A stretch of 54,850 nucleotides of DNA from the NCBI RefSeq assembly GCF_000739595.1, contig NZ_BBJP01000009.1, positions 1-54,850 on the forward strand. Direction: 5' to 3'. The stretch is from Halorubrum halophilum (GTDB taxonomy: Archaea > Halobacteriota > Halobacteria > Halobacteriales > Haloferacaceae). The translations under genes were made by a program, and so were the position numbers. Positions 43,299 to 50,998 of the stretch are shown piece after piece (the first letter of the stretch is position 1; every line of letters begins with the position of its first letter). The notes under the pieces were generated by a model. That model was not told the origin of the DNA, searched no databases, and worked only from the letters and a program-made list of their open reading frames with translations.

Positions 43299-43306
43299 TT
43301 ATAAGT
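42905..43306 (+). repeat. Dispersed repeat, variant D with tandem right end
   Basis: It keeps the hairpin GCGCCC-GTA-GGGCGC, the core GGCTGGGGAGGCGTGAGGC (42997-43015) and GCGGGGCGGGACTCAAAGG, but has no recognisable terminal inverted repeat. A 15-bp perfect stem pairs 43053-43067 with 43126-43140. The right part is three tandem units (43140-43196, 43197-43253, 43254-43306), each a GGCTGGG-CTTT-like start, GTCGATCCG and an ATTTATAAGT-like end. It may be a fused or rearranged relative of copies A-C. Confidence 0.75.
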
Positions 43307-44606
43307 CGTACTTTTCGCGCGTCACGTCGTCGAGTCCGGAGTCTGCCAGCACGTCCGACGGAACCAACATATCGAGCTGGACAACGCCGGGGAGCCGGCC
43401 GATCTGGACGCCGCCGGTGAACGTACACCGGCCGCGGACCTCGCCCTCGCTCATGCCGAGCAGGGTCCCCGCGCGGTCGAAGGCGTTCTGCGTGGCGTCG
43501 TTGACGGTCGCGCCGGAGCCGACGACCTGAATCGGGGCGGCGTCGGTGTCGATGTCGACGCCGTGCTCTGCCCCAAGGTCGTCGCCCGCCGCGACCTCGT
43601 CGTCGCTGTAGGGCTTGCTAATAAAGGGGAGGTCCTCCTCGTTCGGGAGGAGCACGGGGCCGTCAAGGTCGACGTCCTCGATCACCTCCACATCCATCGT
43701 GACCGTCCCGCTCACGTCGGTCGTGTGGAGGGAGAGTTCGCCGTCGCCTTGGTTCGCGTGGAGGTCCCCGACGTAGACGCCGCCGCCGTCGACGACGACC
43801 GGGCAGATCAGCGTGGCGCCCGCCCGGACCTCCGGGATGTCCATGTGGCCGTCGGTTCGCAGTTCGAGGTCCTCCTCGGTCTCGACGCCGTAGTCGTGGT
43901 CGGCGCCGATGAGGCTCTGGCCGAAGTCGCCCGCATTGTGCGAGTCGGGCATCGTCACCGAGGGTGTCGTCCCGATGTTCCCGATGAAGGGTCGGAGGCG
44001 ACCGAGCGTGCCGGGCATCCCGTCCGGCTCGTACAGCAGGATCGGGTGTTGCCGCGAGTTCTCGGGGATGTCCATCACGCGCTCGGCGTCGAGCGCGAGT
44101 TCGTGGGCGCCCTCCTTGTCGAGGGTGATCCCGACCGCGTTCTCGTGGTCGAACGCGACGGTGTAGCCGTACTCGAAGCCGAACGAGGAGGCGTTGGCGC
44201 CGCACTCGGCACACCGGATCGCGTCCTCGCCGGTGCCCTCGACGATCGAGTCGGGCCAGGTCGTCCCGCACTCGGGGCAGCGGTGGTCGACGAAGGGGTC
44301 GTCGCCGAACGCGCCCTCGCGTTCCGCCATCGACCCCGTGCTGGTGGCCATGCTCGTCACGGTCACGTCGCGGATGTGGATCGCGATCGCGTCGCCGACC
44401 TCGGCGCCCTCGACGCGGATCGGGCGGGTCACCTCGTGGCCGCCGCGGAACGAGGGCGTGACCATCGGTCCCCAACACCCCGGCGGCGTGTACGTCTCCA
44501 CCGTCCCGCCGTCGGCGACCGTGCCGGCCCACTCCTGATCGGGCCCGACCAGCCCGAGCGTGTACTGGTCGACGTAGAGTTCGTCTTGAACGCCTTGCTG
44601 TGACAT
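43299..44606 (-). CDS. Acetamidase/formamidase family protein with zinc-ribbon insert
   Basis: 435 residues of the FmdA/AmdA family, hydrolysing formamide or acetamide to ammonia and the acid. Family parts: PGCWGPMVTPSFRGGHEVTRPI near 44-65, GFEYGYTVAFDHENAVGI, FIGNIGTTP, DSHNAGDFGQSL (metal/active-site region), GGGVYVGDLHANQGDGEL. Residues ~110-142 add two Cys knuckles (CPEC and CAEC), a zinc ribbon I do not expect in the typical enzyme. ATG 44606 is chosen. Its last codons and stop (TAA, 43301-43299) are made of the third tandem unit of repeat D. Confidence 0.9.
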   Translation of the reverse strand: MSQQGVQDELYVDQYTLGLVGPDQEWAGTVADGGTVETYTPPGCWGPMVTPSFRGGHEVTRPIRVEGAEVGDAIAIHIRDVTVTSMATSTGSMAEREGAFGDDPFVDHRCPECGTTWPDSIVEGTGEDAIRCAECGANASSFGFEYGYTVAFDHENAVGITLDKEGAHELALDAERVMDIPENSRQHPILLYEPDGMPGTLGRLRPFIGNIGTTPSVTMPDSHNAGDFGQSLIGADHDYGVETEEDLELRTDGHMDIPEVRAGATLICPVVVDGGGVYVGDLHANQGDGELSLHTTDVSGTVTMDVEVIEDVDLDGPVLLPNEEDLPFISKPYSDDEVAAGDDLGAEHGVDIDTDAAPIQVVGSGATVNDATQNAFDRAGTLLGMSEGEVRGRCTFTGGVQIGRLPGVVQLDMLVPSDVLADSGLDDVTREKYDL

Positions 44607-44694
44607 ACCACATCGTGGTACGGGCGTCAAGAGAATAACGCTACTGCTGGCGGAAGCCTGCGATCGATCTGGGGGGGACCGCAACGGCGAGGTC

Positions 44695-45159
44695 ATGAGC
44701 GCGAAGGCGGTCGTCGACGAAATCTACGGCATCATCCAGCAGGGAAGCGACCTCGGCGAGGTGGACGTGTTCCTCGACCTGCTGGAACTGGACAACCCTA
44801 CCTACAACGACCTGAACATGCTGACCCGCGGCACGAGCGCGAACCCCGACGAGATGAAGGAACTCCACCTCTACCGGATGGAGGGCGGCGAATTCGTCCT
44901 CGGCACGTGGGACGACGAGCGGCGATTGGCCTACGTCCAAGAGCGCGTCACCGGCGACGACGGCGAGGGACTGACACCCCTCGATAAGGCCCAGTTCCTG
45001 CGCCACCGCTACGAGCAGGGCAAGTCCACGCAGGAGTACCTCTCGAAGTGGGACGTGGACGACGACCTCCGCGATCTGTGCGAGGGCCTCGCCGACGCGA
45101 CCGGCGACGACACCTACCGACGCCTCCTCGGCGGCGACTCGACGCTCGGGGAGTTCTGA
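44695..45159 (+). CDS. Uncharacterised acidic protein, 154 residues
   Basis: A soluble, helical protein without signal or membrane segment. It starts SAKAVVDEIYGIIQQGSDLGEVDVFLDLL and has a middle strand pair (EGGEFVLGTWDDERRLAYVQERV). I recognise no domain. It is divergent from the acetamidase gene across 88 nt, and the two could share control. Composition is normal for the chromosome. Confidence 0.82.
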   Translation: MSAKAVVDEIYGIIQQGSDLGEVDVFLDLLELDNPTYNDLNMLTRGTSANPDEMKELHLYRMEGGEFVLGTWDDERRLAYVQERVTGDDGEGLTPLDKAQFLRHRYEQGKSTQEYLSKWDVDDDLRDLCEGLADATGDDTYRRLLGGDSTLGEF

Positions 45160-45345
45160 GGCGACTGCCCCGGCGGAAACGCCGAGGACCGCGCGTACCG
45201 CGGCCGGGAGTCGCCGTCGACGACGCGCTCCGTTCCCCCTGTGAAACGGTCTCACGCGACAGACGCGAATGGTCCGAATAACCGCCAACTGCGGTATCTA
45301 CACCGCTCATAACGATAGTGGGTGCGGCGGATATTCTCATGCGCT

Positions 45346-47931
45346 ATGTCAGATCGGGACAATATTACGACGGGGTTATCGCGCCGAACTGCGCTTCGAA
45401 TCGGTGCCGTTGGCGGTGTGAGCCTGTTCGGACTCTCGTCCGTCTCGCAGACGGACGCCCAGGAAGGACCGACCGCGATCACGGAGTGCCGGGAGATCGA
45501 CGAGCCCGGCGAGTACGTCCTCGACAGCGACCTCTCCGCGGAGGGGGGCTGTTTGCGGATCACCGCGGACGACGTGACGCTCGACGGGAACGGGTACACG
45601 ATCGACGGCGACGGGACCGGAACCGGACTATCCATGGAATCGTCCGGAAGTACCGTCCGAAACCTCACGGTCCAGAACTTCGGGACCGGCATCGAAGTCG
45701 AACTCAGCAATGACGTGACCCTCTCTTCGATAACGGTTCGAGACAACGACACTGGAGTACTGACTCGCAATTCCCGCGATATTCTCTGTGAGGATTCGAC
45801 GATCCGGCAAAACGGTTGGGGTGTGTCTCTCTCCGATTACTCCGGGGTAGTCACGATGCGGAACTGCGACCTGGTAGAGAACGAGTCGTATCCGATACGG
45901 GCGGGGAGCAGCGCTGTCATAGCCGTCGAGGACTGCCGCGTCGTCGACAACGGCGATCCGGTCCTGTTCACGCCGATGCCGGGATCGAAAATAGAGGGAA
46001 CGCTCGTCAGCGGGAGCGACGGGGCCGGAATGGAAACGAAGTACGGAGATTCCGGGATCTTCGACGATCCGACCCCGATACGGAACTGCGTGATCGAGGA
46101 CTGCGACGGCGCCGGCATCGATCAGCCGAACGGCTCCCTCGACGTTCGCGAGTGCACGCTTTCGGGGAATCGCGTCGGCTATCGGGCGGGCGAACCTTCC
46201 CCGGACCCCTACGAGACGACGCTCCGGGACAGCAATATCGAGGACAACGAGGAGTACGGGGTCGTGAATCCTGCGGAGGAGTACTCCCCCACCGTCGACG
46301 CGACGTGCAACTGGTGGGGGGCCGAGTCCGGCCCGGTTCACGAGGACAACCCCAACGAGGATCCGGGGGGCCAACGCGTCAGCGGCGACGTGGAGTTCGT
46401 TCCGTGGTCGACCGAGCGCATCGAGGACGGCGAGGGCGTATGCGATGGCGGCCTCGACGAGGAGCCGGAAGAGCCGGAGGGGCCGCCCGAGGGCGGAACC
46501 GGATACATCTCGAGGAAGTCCTACATGCGGATCAAGGAGATCGGACCGTACGAGGACGTGGACTGCTGGGGCGGAACCGTCTACGTCACCGACCCGTCGG
46601 ACGTCGAGGACGCCGGATTCGCGGGTCCCGGCGCGATCACGGTTCCTGCGTCCTCGGAGGAAGGAGAGGACGCCGAGGAGCGCGAACTCCCCGGACACGT
46701 CATCCGGGCGGAGTCGGACGCCGCGGTCACGCTGCCGACGTGGGGCGGCGAGCGGGGCGAGTGCGAGTCGCTGCTCTTCGTCGATCCCGATCAGGATCTC
46801 CGCGCCGACGTCGAGTACCGAATCGTCACCGACGACCCAGACGCCGCCTACGAGGAGGTCGATACGGGCGGGTTCGCCAGAACGATCCACGAGATCGTAC
46901 AAGTCGAGTACGAGCCCGTGCGTTCGGATCCCGAGGAGAACGTCATTACCGAACCGACGACGATCACGGAACCCGGCGAGTATCACGTTAGGTCCGATAT
47001 CAGATCGGACGACACGTGTATCGAAATCACACGGACGGGTGACGTGACCATCCACGGACACGGCTACTCGCTACTCGGATCGGGGAACGGTACGGGCATC
47101 CATAATGAGGGCGGTTTCGAGGCCCGGAATCTCACGGTCCACGGGTTCGAGACCGGGATTTACAACGAAATTGGCAGAGGTGTCCGTCTCGAAGGCGTGA
47201 CCGTCGAAGAGAACGTCGGGAACGCCGTGGTGGGAGACAGATATGTGAGATTCACGCTAACCGACTGTACAATCCGTGGAAACGGTGGTATAGGAGTCAT
47301 CACCGACGAGTACAGCGACCTCACGCTTACCGACTGTGAGTTACGGGGGAACGGCGGTAATGGGGTTAGCGGCGCGCCGTACACGACCGTCAGAGTACGG
47401 AACTGTCTCGTTGTCGACAACGATACGGGAGTGTACATCAATCACTACAGATCTGACCTCGAAACGGAGGTTATCGACAGCGTTGTGAGAGACAACGCGG
47501 GTTCGGGTGTTCGAGTCGGGGCGACCGAAGGCAGTGTCGGTGAGCCGGTTCCGATCCGGAACTGCGAGATCCGCGACAACGACGGCGCCGGAATCGTCCA
47601 AGCCGCCTCGTTCCTGGACATCCGCAACTGTACCTTGGTAGGGAATCAAGATGGATACCGGCTGAGGGATTCACAGATTTACGAGGCGATCCTCCGAAAC
47701 AACAACATCGAGGAGAACGAGGAGTACGGAGCCGTCGTCGAGGAGAGTTTCTCGGAAAACGATACCATCGACGCCACCTGCAACTACTGGGGCCACGAGT
47801 CGGGGCCCGACCACCCCGACAACCCCGAAGACGATCCCCAGGGACAGCCGGTGAGCGACTACGTGGAGTTCACTCCGTGGTCGACCGAGCGGATCGACGA
47901 CGGAAGCGGCGACTGCGCCGGCGGGACCTAA
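45346..47931 (+). CDS. Secreted right-handed beta-helix protein, duplicated
   Basis: 861 residues. A Tat signal (LSRRTALRIGAVGGVSLFG) is followed by two similar beta-helix modules at ~40-365 and ~540-861, both opening with an ITEPGEY-like strand and both ending with an ATCNxWGxESGP block and a VEFxPWSTERI closing strand. They contain NosD/CASH-type repeats (TLDGNGYTI, DNDTGVL, IEDNEEYG). A 170-residue non-repeat domain (~375-535) separates them. Such proteins bind or cleave polysaccharides, but catalytic residues are not apparent. ATG 45346 is chosen since it puts the twin Arg near residue 14; the frame is open 8 codons further up. Confidence 0.9.
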   Translation: MSDRDNITTGLSRRTALRIGAVGGVSLFGLSSVSQTDAQEGPTAITECREIDEPGEYVLDSDLSAEGGCLRITADDVTLDGNGYTIDGDGTGTGLSMESSGSTVRNLTVQNFGTGIEVELSNDVTLSSITVRDNDTGVLTRNSRDILCEDSTIRQNGWGVSLSDYSGVVTMRNCDLVENESYPIRAGSSAVIAVEDCRVVDNGDPVLFTPMPGSKIEGTLVSGSDGAGMETKYGDSGIFDDPTPIRNCVIEDCDGAGIDQPNGSLDVRECTLSGNRVGYRAGEPSPDPYETTLRDSNIEDNEEYGVVNPAEEYSPTVDATCNWWGAESGPVHEDNPNEDPGGQRVSGDVEFVPWSTERIEDGEGVCDGGLDEEPEEPEGPPEGGTGYISRKSYMRIKEIGPYEDVDCWGGTVYVTDPSDVEDAGFAGPGAITVPASSEEGEDAEERELPGHVIRAESDAAVTLPTWGGERGECESLLFVDPDQDLRADVEYRIVTDDPDAAYEEVDTGGFARTIHEIVQVEYEPVRSDPEENVITEPTTITEPGEYHVRSDIRSDDTCIEITRTGDVTIHGHGYSLLGSGNGTGIHNEGGFEARNLTVHGFETGIYNEIGRGVRLEGVTVEENVGNAVVGDRYVRFTLTDCTIRGNGGIGVITDEYSDLTLTDCELRGNGGNGVSGAPYTTVRVRNCLVVDNDTGVYINHYRSDLETEVIDSVVRDNAGSGVRVGATEGSVGEPVPIRNCEIRDNDGAGIVQAASFLDIRNCTLVGNQDGYRLRDSQIYEAILRNNNIEENEEYGAVVEESFSENDTIDATCNYWGHESGPDHPDNPEDDPQGQPVSDYVEFTPWSTERIDDGSGDCAGGT

Positions 47932-48056
47932 TCCCTCGACGGAGGTTCCCTCCGCGAACGGTTCCGACGGTACTCGTGAGGGCCGGGAGTACGGAACCCC
48001 CCGCGCTCCGCGGTCCCGTCTCTGCGTCCGCCGATCGACGGCCGCGATGCTTGCCG

Positions 48057-48062
48057 TTTTTA
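48057..48062 (+). promoter_or_regulatory. TATA-like box of the truncated gene
   Basis: TTTTTA lies about 26 nt before ATG 48088, the position expected for a leaderless haloarchaeal promoter. After integration it would also read into the integrase gene. Confidence 0.5.
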
Positions 48063-48087
48063 CCACCGCCCGCCCGACGTACGGCGT

Positions 48088-48147
48088 ATGCAGACCCACA
48101 TCGTGCCGGTCGGCTTCGACTACGACCGCATGATAGACGCCATCTAA
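48088..48147 (+). pseudogene. 5' fragment of a conserved haloarchaeal gene, cut by the integrated element
   Basis: It codes MQTHIVPVGFDYDRMIDAI then TAA. The first 14 residues are, from memory, the N-terminus of a conserved haloarchaeal family annotated as HFX_2341-type transcriptional-regulator domain, normally much longer. The GC-rich sequence stops here and AT-rich element DNA with an integrase gene begins. The rest of the gene should lie at the other end of the element, beyond the window. Confidence 0.65.
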
Positions 48148-48151
48148 CTCC

Positions 48152-48192
48152 CGTTTTCGGGCTTTAAGAGGAAAACACAATGTCCGAAAACG
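48152..48192 (+). promoter_or_regulatory. Inverted repeat around the integrase start codon
   Basis: CGTTTTCGG (48152-48160) and CCGAAAACG (48184-48192) are perfect 9-bp arms with the ATG at 48180 between them. In mRNA they would form a stem enclosing the GAGG Shine-Dalgarno-like site (48168-48171) and start codon; in DNA they could be recombinase arm sites near the junction. Confidence 0.5.
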
Positions 48193-49199
48193 AACTTGAA
48201 CCCATCCATCCAGAAGAGGGAATCAATCTCTATCTGAAGGATAGAGAATCAGAGCTAGCAGAGAACACAATCAAAGCGTATCGATACAAGCTTGGGAAAT
48301 TCTCCGATTGGTGTGAACAAGAAGAGATTCAGAATCTAAATGTCCTTTCCGGTCGCACCCTACTGCGATTCAAACAATATCGCCAAGAGGATCTTAATTC
48401 AGTCTCACTCAAGAACCAGATAGATACGTTAAGATCGTTTATCAGGTGGTGTGAGTCTATTGATGCGGTCGAACAAGACTTACACAACAAGATTCTCTCT
48501 CCCTCTCCAAGCCAAACCGAACGACAGAGGGACGAATTGATTCAACCAGAAACAGCTTCAGACATACTTGGGTATCTTTCTCGCTTTGAATATGGTTCAC
48601 TTCACCATGCGCTCTTAACCGTTCTATGGCGGTGTGGTGTACGTAGTGGTACACTCAGATCCTTCGATCTTTGTGATTATGATAGAGAAAATCAGAGACT
48701 CAGAGCGATACATCGACCGCCGGAAACGCCCTTAAAGAATAAGAACAAGGGTCAAAGGCTAATCTCTATCAGCGAGGATCTGAACCAAGTGATTAGCGAT
48801 TACGTCAATCACTCTAGACCGGAGGTAACAGGCAGTAACGGGCGAAATCCATTATTTGCCACACAATTCGGGAGGGTTTCGCGATCGACAATCCGTGAAA
48901 CCTGCTATCGGTGGAGTCACCCATGTAAGTACAATGGTGGAGATTGTCCCCACGGAGAAGATATTGATAGCTGCCAAGCTCTAGGGGGAGAAGATTATTC
49001 TCCCTCTGTTTGTCCTTCCTCAAGAAGCCCCCATGCTTGGAGACGTGGAGCAATCACCCACCACCTTACTCAAGATGTTCCCGTAGAAGTCGTGAGTGAT
49101 CGGATGAACGTATCTCCGGATGTATTGGAACAACACTACGATCGACGCTCTGAAGAGGTGAAAGTAGAGCAACGAAGAGAATATCTAAACGATATCTAG
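48180..49199 (+). CDS. int: Tyrosine recombinase (integrase)
   Basis: 339 residues. Residues 10-105 are a SAM-like core-binding domain; 120-335 are catalytic, with Arg155 in WRCGVRSGTLRSF, His285-x2-Arg288 in SPHAWRRG and nucleophile Tyr320 in LEQHYDRR. Between the two catalytic halves is a Cys-rich insert (C242, C249, C256, H258, C265, C278) that could bind zinc, as I recall from other haloarchaeal integrases. It should integrate and excise the element at the junction near 48,148. It ends in TAG sharing CTAG with the stop of the convergent small gene. Confidence 0.95.
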   Translation: MSENELEPIHPEEGINLYLKDRESELAENTIKAYRYKLGKFSDWCEQEEIQNLNVLSGRTLLRFKQYRQEDLNSVSLKNQIDTLRSFIRWCESIDAVEQDLHNKILSPSPSQTERQRDELIQPETASDILGYLSRFEYGSLHHALLTVLWRCGVRSGTLRSFDLCDYDRENQRLRAIHRPPETPLKNKNKGQRLISISEDLNQVISDYVNHSRPEVTGSNGRNPLFATQFGRVSRSTIRETCYRWSHPCKYNGGDCPHGEDIDSCQALGGEDYSPSVCPSSRSPHAWRRGAITHHLTQDVPVEVVSDRMNVSPDVLEQHYDRRSEEVKVEQRREYLNDI

Positions 49200-49390
49200 A
49201 ACCAATCTTGTTCTTTCTCTGTCGGTTCAGGAGAAGCGTCTAGCGTCTTTTTGGGTTCAGTAGTGGTTTCGGACGTATCGATATTGAACGACTCACAGAG
49301 CTTACTAGCATACTTTGCTGAACGTAGATCCGAATTTGCTACAGTCTTTAGAGCTTCAATATCTTCTTGAGTTAGATCGTCTTTGTCCAT
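49196..49390 (-). CDS. Small acidic hypothetical protein, 64 residues
   Basis: It begins MDKDDLTQEDIEALKTVANS and continues with DLRSAKYASKLCESFNI, then a disordered Thr/Pro/Glu tail. The N-terminal ~40 residues form two helices. It overlaps the end of the integrase gene by 4 nt, tail to tail. A possible partner or control protein of the integrase by position (small genes often sit there in haloarchaeal integrative elements); no domain recognised. Confidence 0.68.
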   Translation of the reverse strand: MDKDDLTQEDIEALKTVANSDLRSAKYASKLCESFNIDTSETTTEPKKTLDASPEPTEKEQDWF

Positions 49391-49763
49391 ATCTGTTTTC
49401 GGCTTGTAGCATACTAAATAAAGGGCTTTCGTGAGTCACGTTACCAAAACGGAAATTAGGTAGGTGTATTGTCCCCCACCTACAGGGTTTCTGAACCTAC
49501 TCAATCATCACTAGAACCGGATTTATTTTTTGTCCCCCGAAGGGAACAAAGGACAGGAATTTGCCCTTACATTACTTTGCATCTCCAAACTTAAATATTT
49601 GTCTATTTATCTTTGATATTTTTGGACAAATGCCCACATTCAGAGCTTATCAGATTTTGATATTTCTGATTTTTGGCTATTAAGTTTAAAAATAGTCTCT
49701 TGGGGGGATTCTGCGTCTCACGTCGCTCCAGAGAATTTGAGGGTAGGGTGTAGTCTATCCCGT

Positions 49764-49787
49764 GATAACAGGGAGTATTGTGTTATC
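49764..49787. repeat. TGTTATC inverted repeat, site 1
   Basis: GATAACA (49764-49770) and TGTTATC (49781-49787) face each other across 10 nt. The extended right half ATTGTGTTATC recurs exactly 200 bp downstream in site 2. Confidence 0.6.
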
Positions 49788-49956
49788 TACCCACCAAATA
49801 TCGATTATCACCCTAATTCTAAATCCTATATCCCTCGATTTTGGCTGCTACGATCCCCCTAGCCTGTCGATCTATAATCCAAAACGAAGGTATTACAGAT
49901 AGTAATCAAAATAGAATACTGTAAGAAGAGCTATTCTATCCTCTGAAATCACCAAT

Positions 49957-49987
49957 ATAACACTAACAATCCCCCCATTGTGTTATC
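49957..49987. repeat. TGTTATC inverted repeat, site 2
   Basis: ATAACAC (49957-49963) pairs with GTGTTAT (49980-49986); the 11-nt ATTGTGTTATC at 49977-49987 repeats 49777-49787. Site 2 lies about 85 nt before the lipoprotein gene and could be an operator or iteron pair. Confidence 0.6.
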
Positions 49988-50070
49988 AGGCTCACGTCGG
50001 CGTTTTAGGTTGAAGATAGCTCCTATTGTGTGACGACAATCATTATTACTGTTCAATTGTCATTCTAAAC

Positions 50071-50574
50071 ATGACGAATCGACGGCGGATATTGATTGCA
50101 ATCGGTGGCTCTGTATCTCTAGCGGGGTGTAGTGCCGAATTTGATACTAGCATAGAAACAGAAGGTTCTGAAAATGAAGATTCAGAGGAAACCCATGAAA
50201 ATGAATCTGAAACAGAAACAGATTCTCAAGAGAATATCGACCGGCCTAAGATAGATGAAGTATCGATTCAGTATGATGAAGATTGGTTAATGCTCTCAAG
50301 GGAGTATCGGGTTCCCAATTATTCTAGCGAATTTACTACTCAAGAGCATTGGACAATAACAAGCGAAGATTATGAGACAGAAAGAACAAGAGAAAACACA
50401 ATTGAAACTGAATCAGATCGAGAAACTATCCTAGTAGGAGAAAGTATGTGGTTCCTCGATCGGCGGGATAACGATATCCAAGCGGGAGACTATGAGATTA
50501 CACTTGTTGTTGAAGGTCCAGATGGATCTGAGAGTGATCCGGTTACTGAATCAATCACAATTGAGTCTGTATAG
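50071..50574 (+). CDS. Predicted Tat lipoprotein
   Basis: 167 residues. The N-terminus MTNRRRILIAIGGSVSLAGC has an Arg-rich start, a hydrophobic stretch and a lipobox with Cys20, typical of haloarchaeal lipoproteins. A Glu/Asp/Ser linker (25-60) leads to a strand-rich domain (~62-167) that looks immunoglobulin-like (WTITSEDYETERTRENTIE, ending DYEITLVVEGPDGSESDPVT). ATG 50071 is chosen over GTG 50026 because the signal starts there. It belongs to the AT-rich element. Confidence 0.85.
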   Translation: MTNRRRILIAIGGSVSLAGCSAEFDTSIETEGSENEDSEETHENESETETDSQENIDRPKIDEVSIQYDEDWLMLSREYRVPNYSSEFTTQEHWTITSEDYETERTRENTIETESDRETILVGESMWFLDRRDNDIQAGDYEITLVVEGPDGSESDPVTESITIESV

Positions 50575-50958
50575 CTAGATGGATTTTTTGAAACACGGAA
50601 AGCCCTATCCGTGATTCTTGAGAAAGTTTCTGCTATGGTTTGGAGCTTTGATACACAAATTATGAATGAGTATCAGAAAGTTGGGTTTAGAATCATACTC
50701 AAAAAGATTTCTTGGATCCTGTATGGTGGTATTTTGTGGCTATTTATTGAAGGATATTCAGATCCTCTTGTATGGATAGTTGCTTTTTTATTGGTAGTGT
50801 TAGCTGAAATAAAATTTTCAGAATCTTCGCTTAGAATTGAAGCTCGAAAACAGGATTTGATTGATGAGCTAAGGGGAAAACCCGTTTCTCTCCACCAAAC
50901 TCCTAAGTCTGGTTCAGCTAAATCTCAGACTATGGCTGATCCCGAGTGGAAAGATACT

Positions 50959-50966
50959 CTTCAAAT
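50959..50966 (+). repeat. Target site duplication, left copy
   Basis: CTTCAAAT directly before the IS; identical to 51907-51914. Eight bases is the usual length for the ISH1 group of IS5. Confidence 0.9.
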
Positions 50967-50998
50967 GGCTGTGTTGAATCGCTGTAAGGCGTGGAGAT

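Larger units (their letters stand above)
49391..50070. other. AT-rich non-coding region of the element, possible origin or control region
   Basis: About 680 nt without a convincing gene. Structures: hairpin GTAGGTG/CACCTAC (49460-49466 with 49477-49483); near-hairpin TTTGTCCC/GGGAACAAA around 49533-49553; paired TGTTATC inverted repeats at 49764-49787 and 49957-49987. A 17-codon hydrophobic frame at 49630-49683 is too short to call. The cluster of AT-rich DNA and inverted repeats suggests an origin or control region, unproven. Confidence 0.5.

Noticed and set aside
49630-49683. 17-codon hydrophobic frame (MPTFRAYQILIFLIFGY) in the element
   Set aside because: It is reminiscent of a small toxic peptide with a TATA-like stretch before it, but AT-rich DNA gives such frames by chance.
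50026-50070. Earlier GTG start for the lipoprotein
   Set aside because: It would place 15 polar and aromatic residues before the signal peptide and hide the Arg-rich start.
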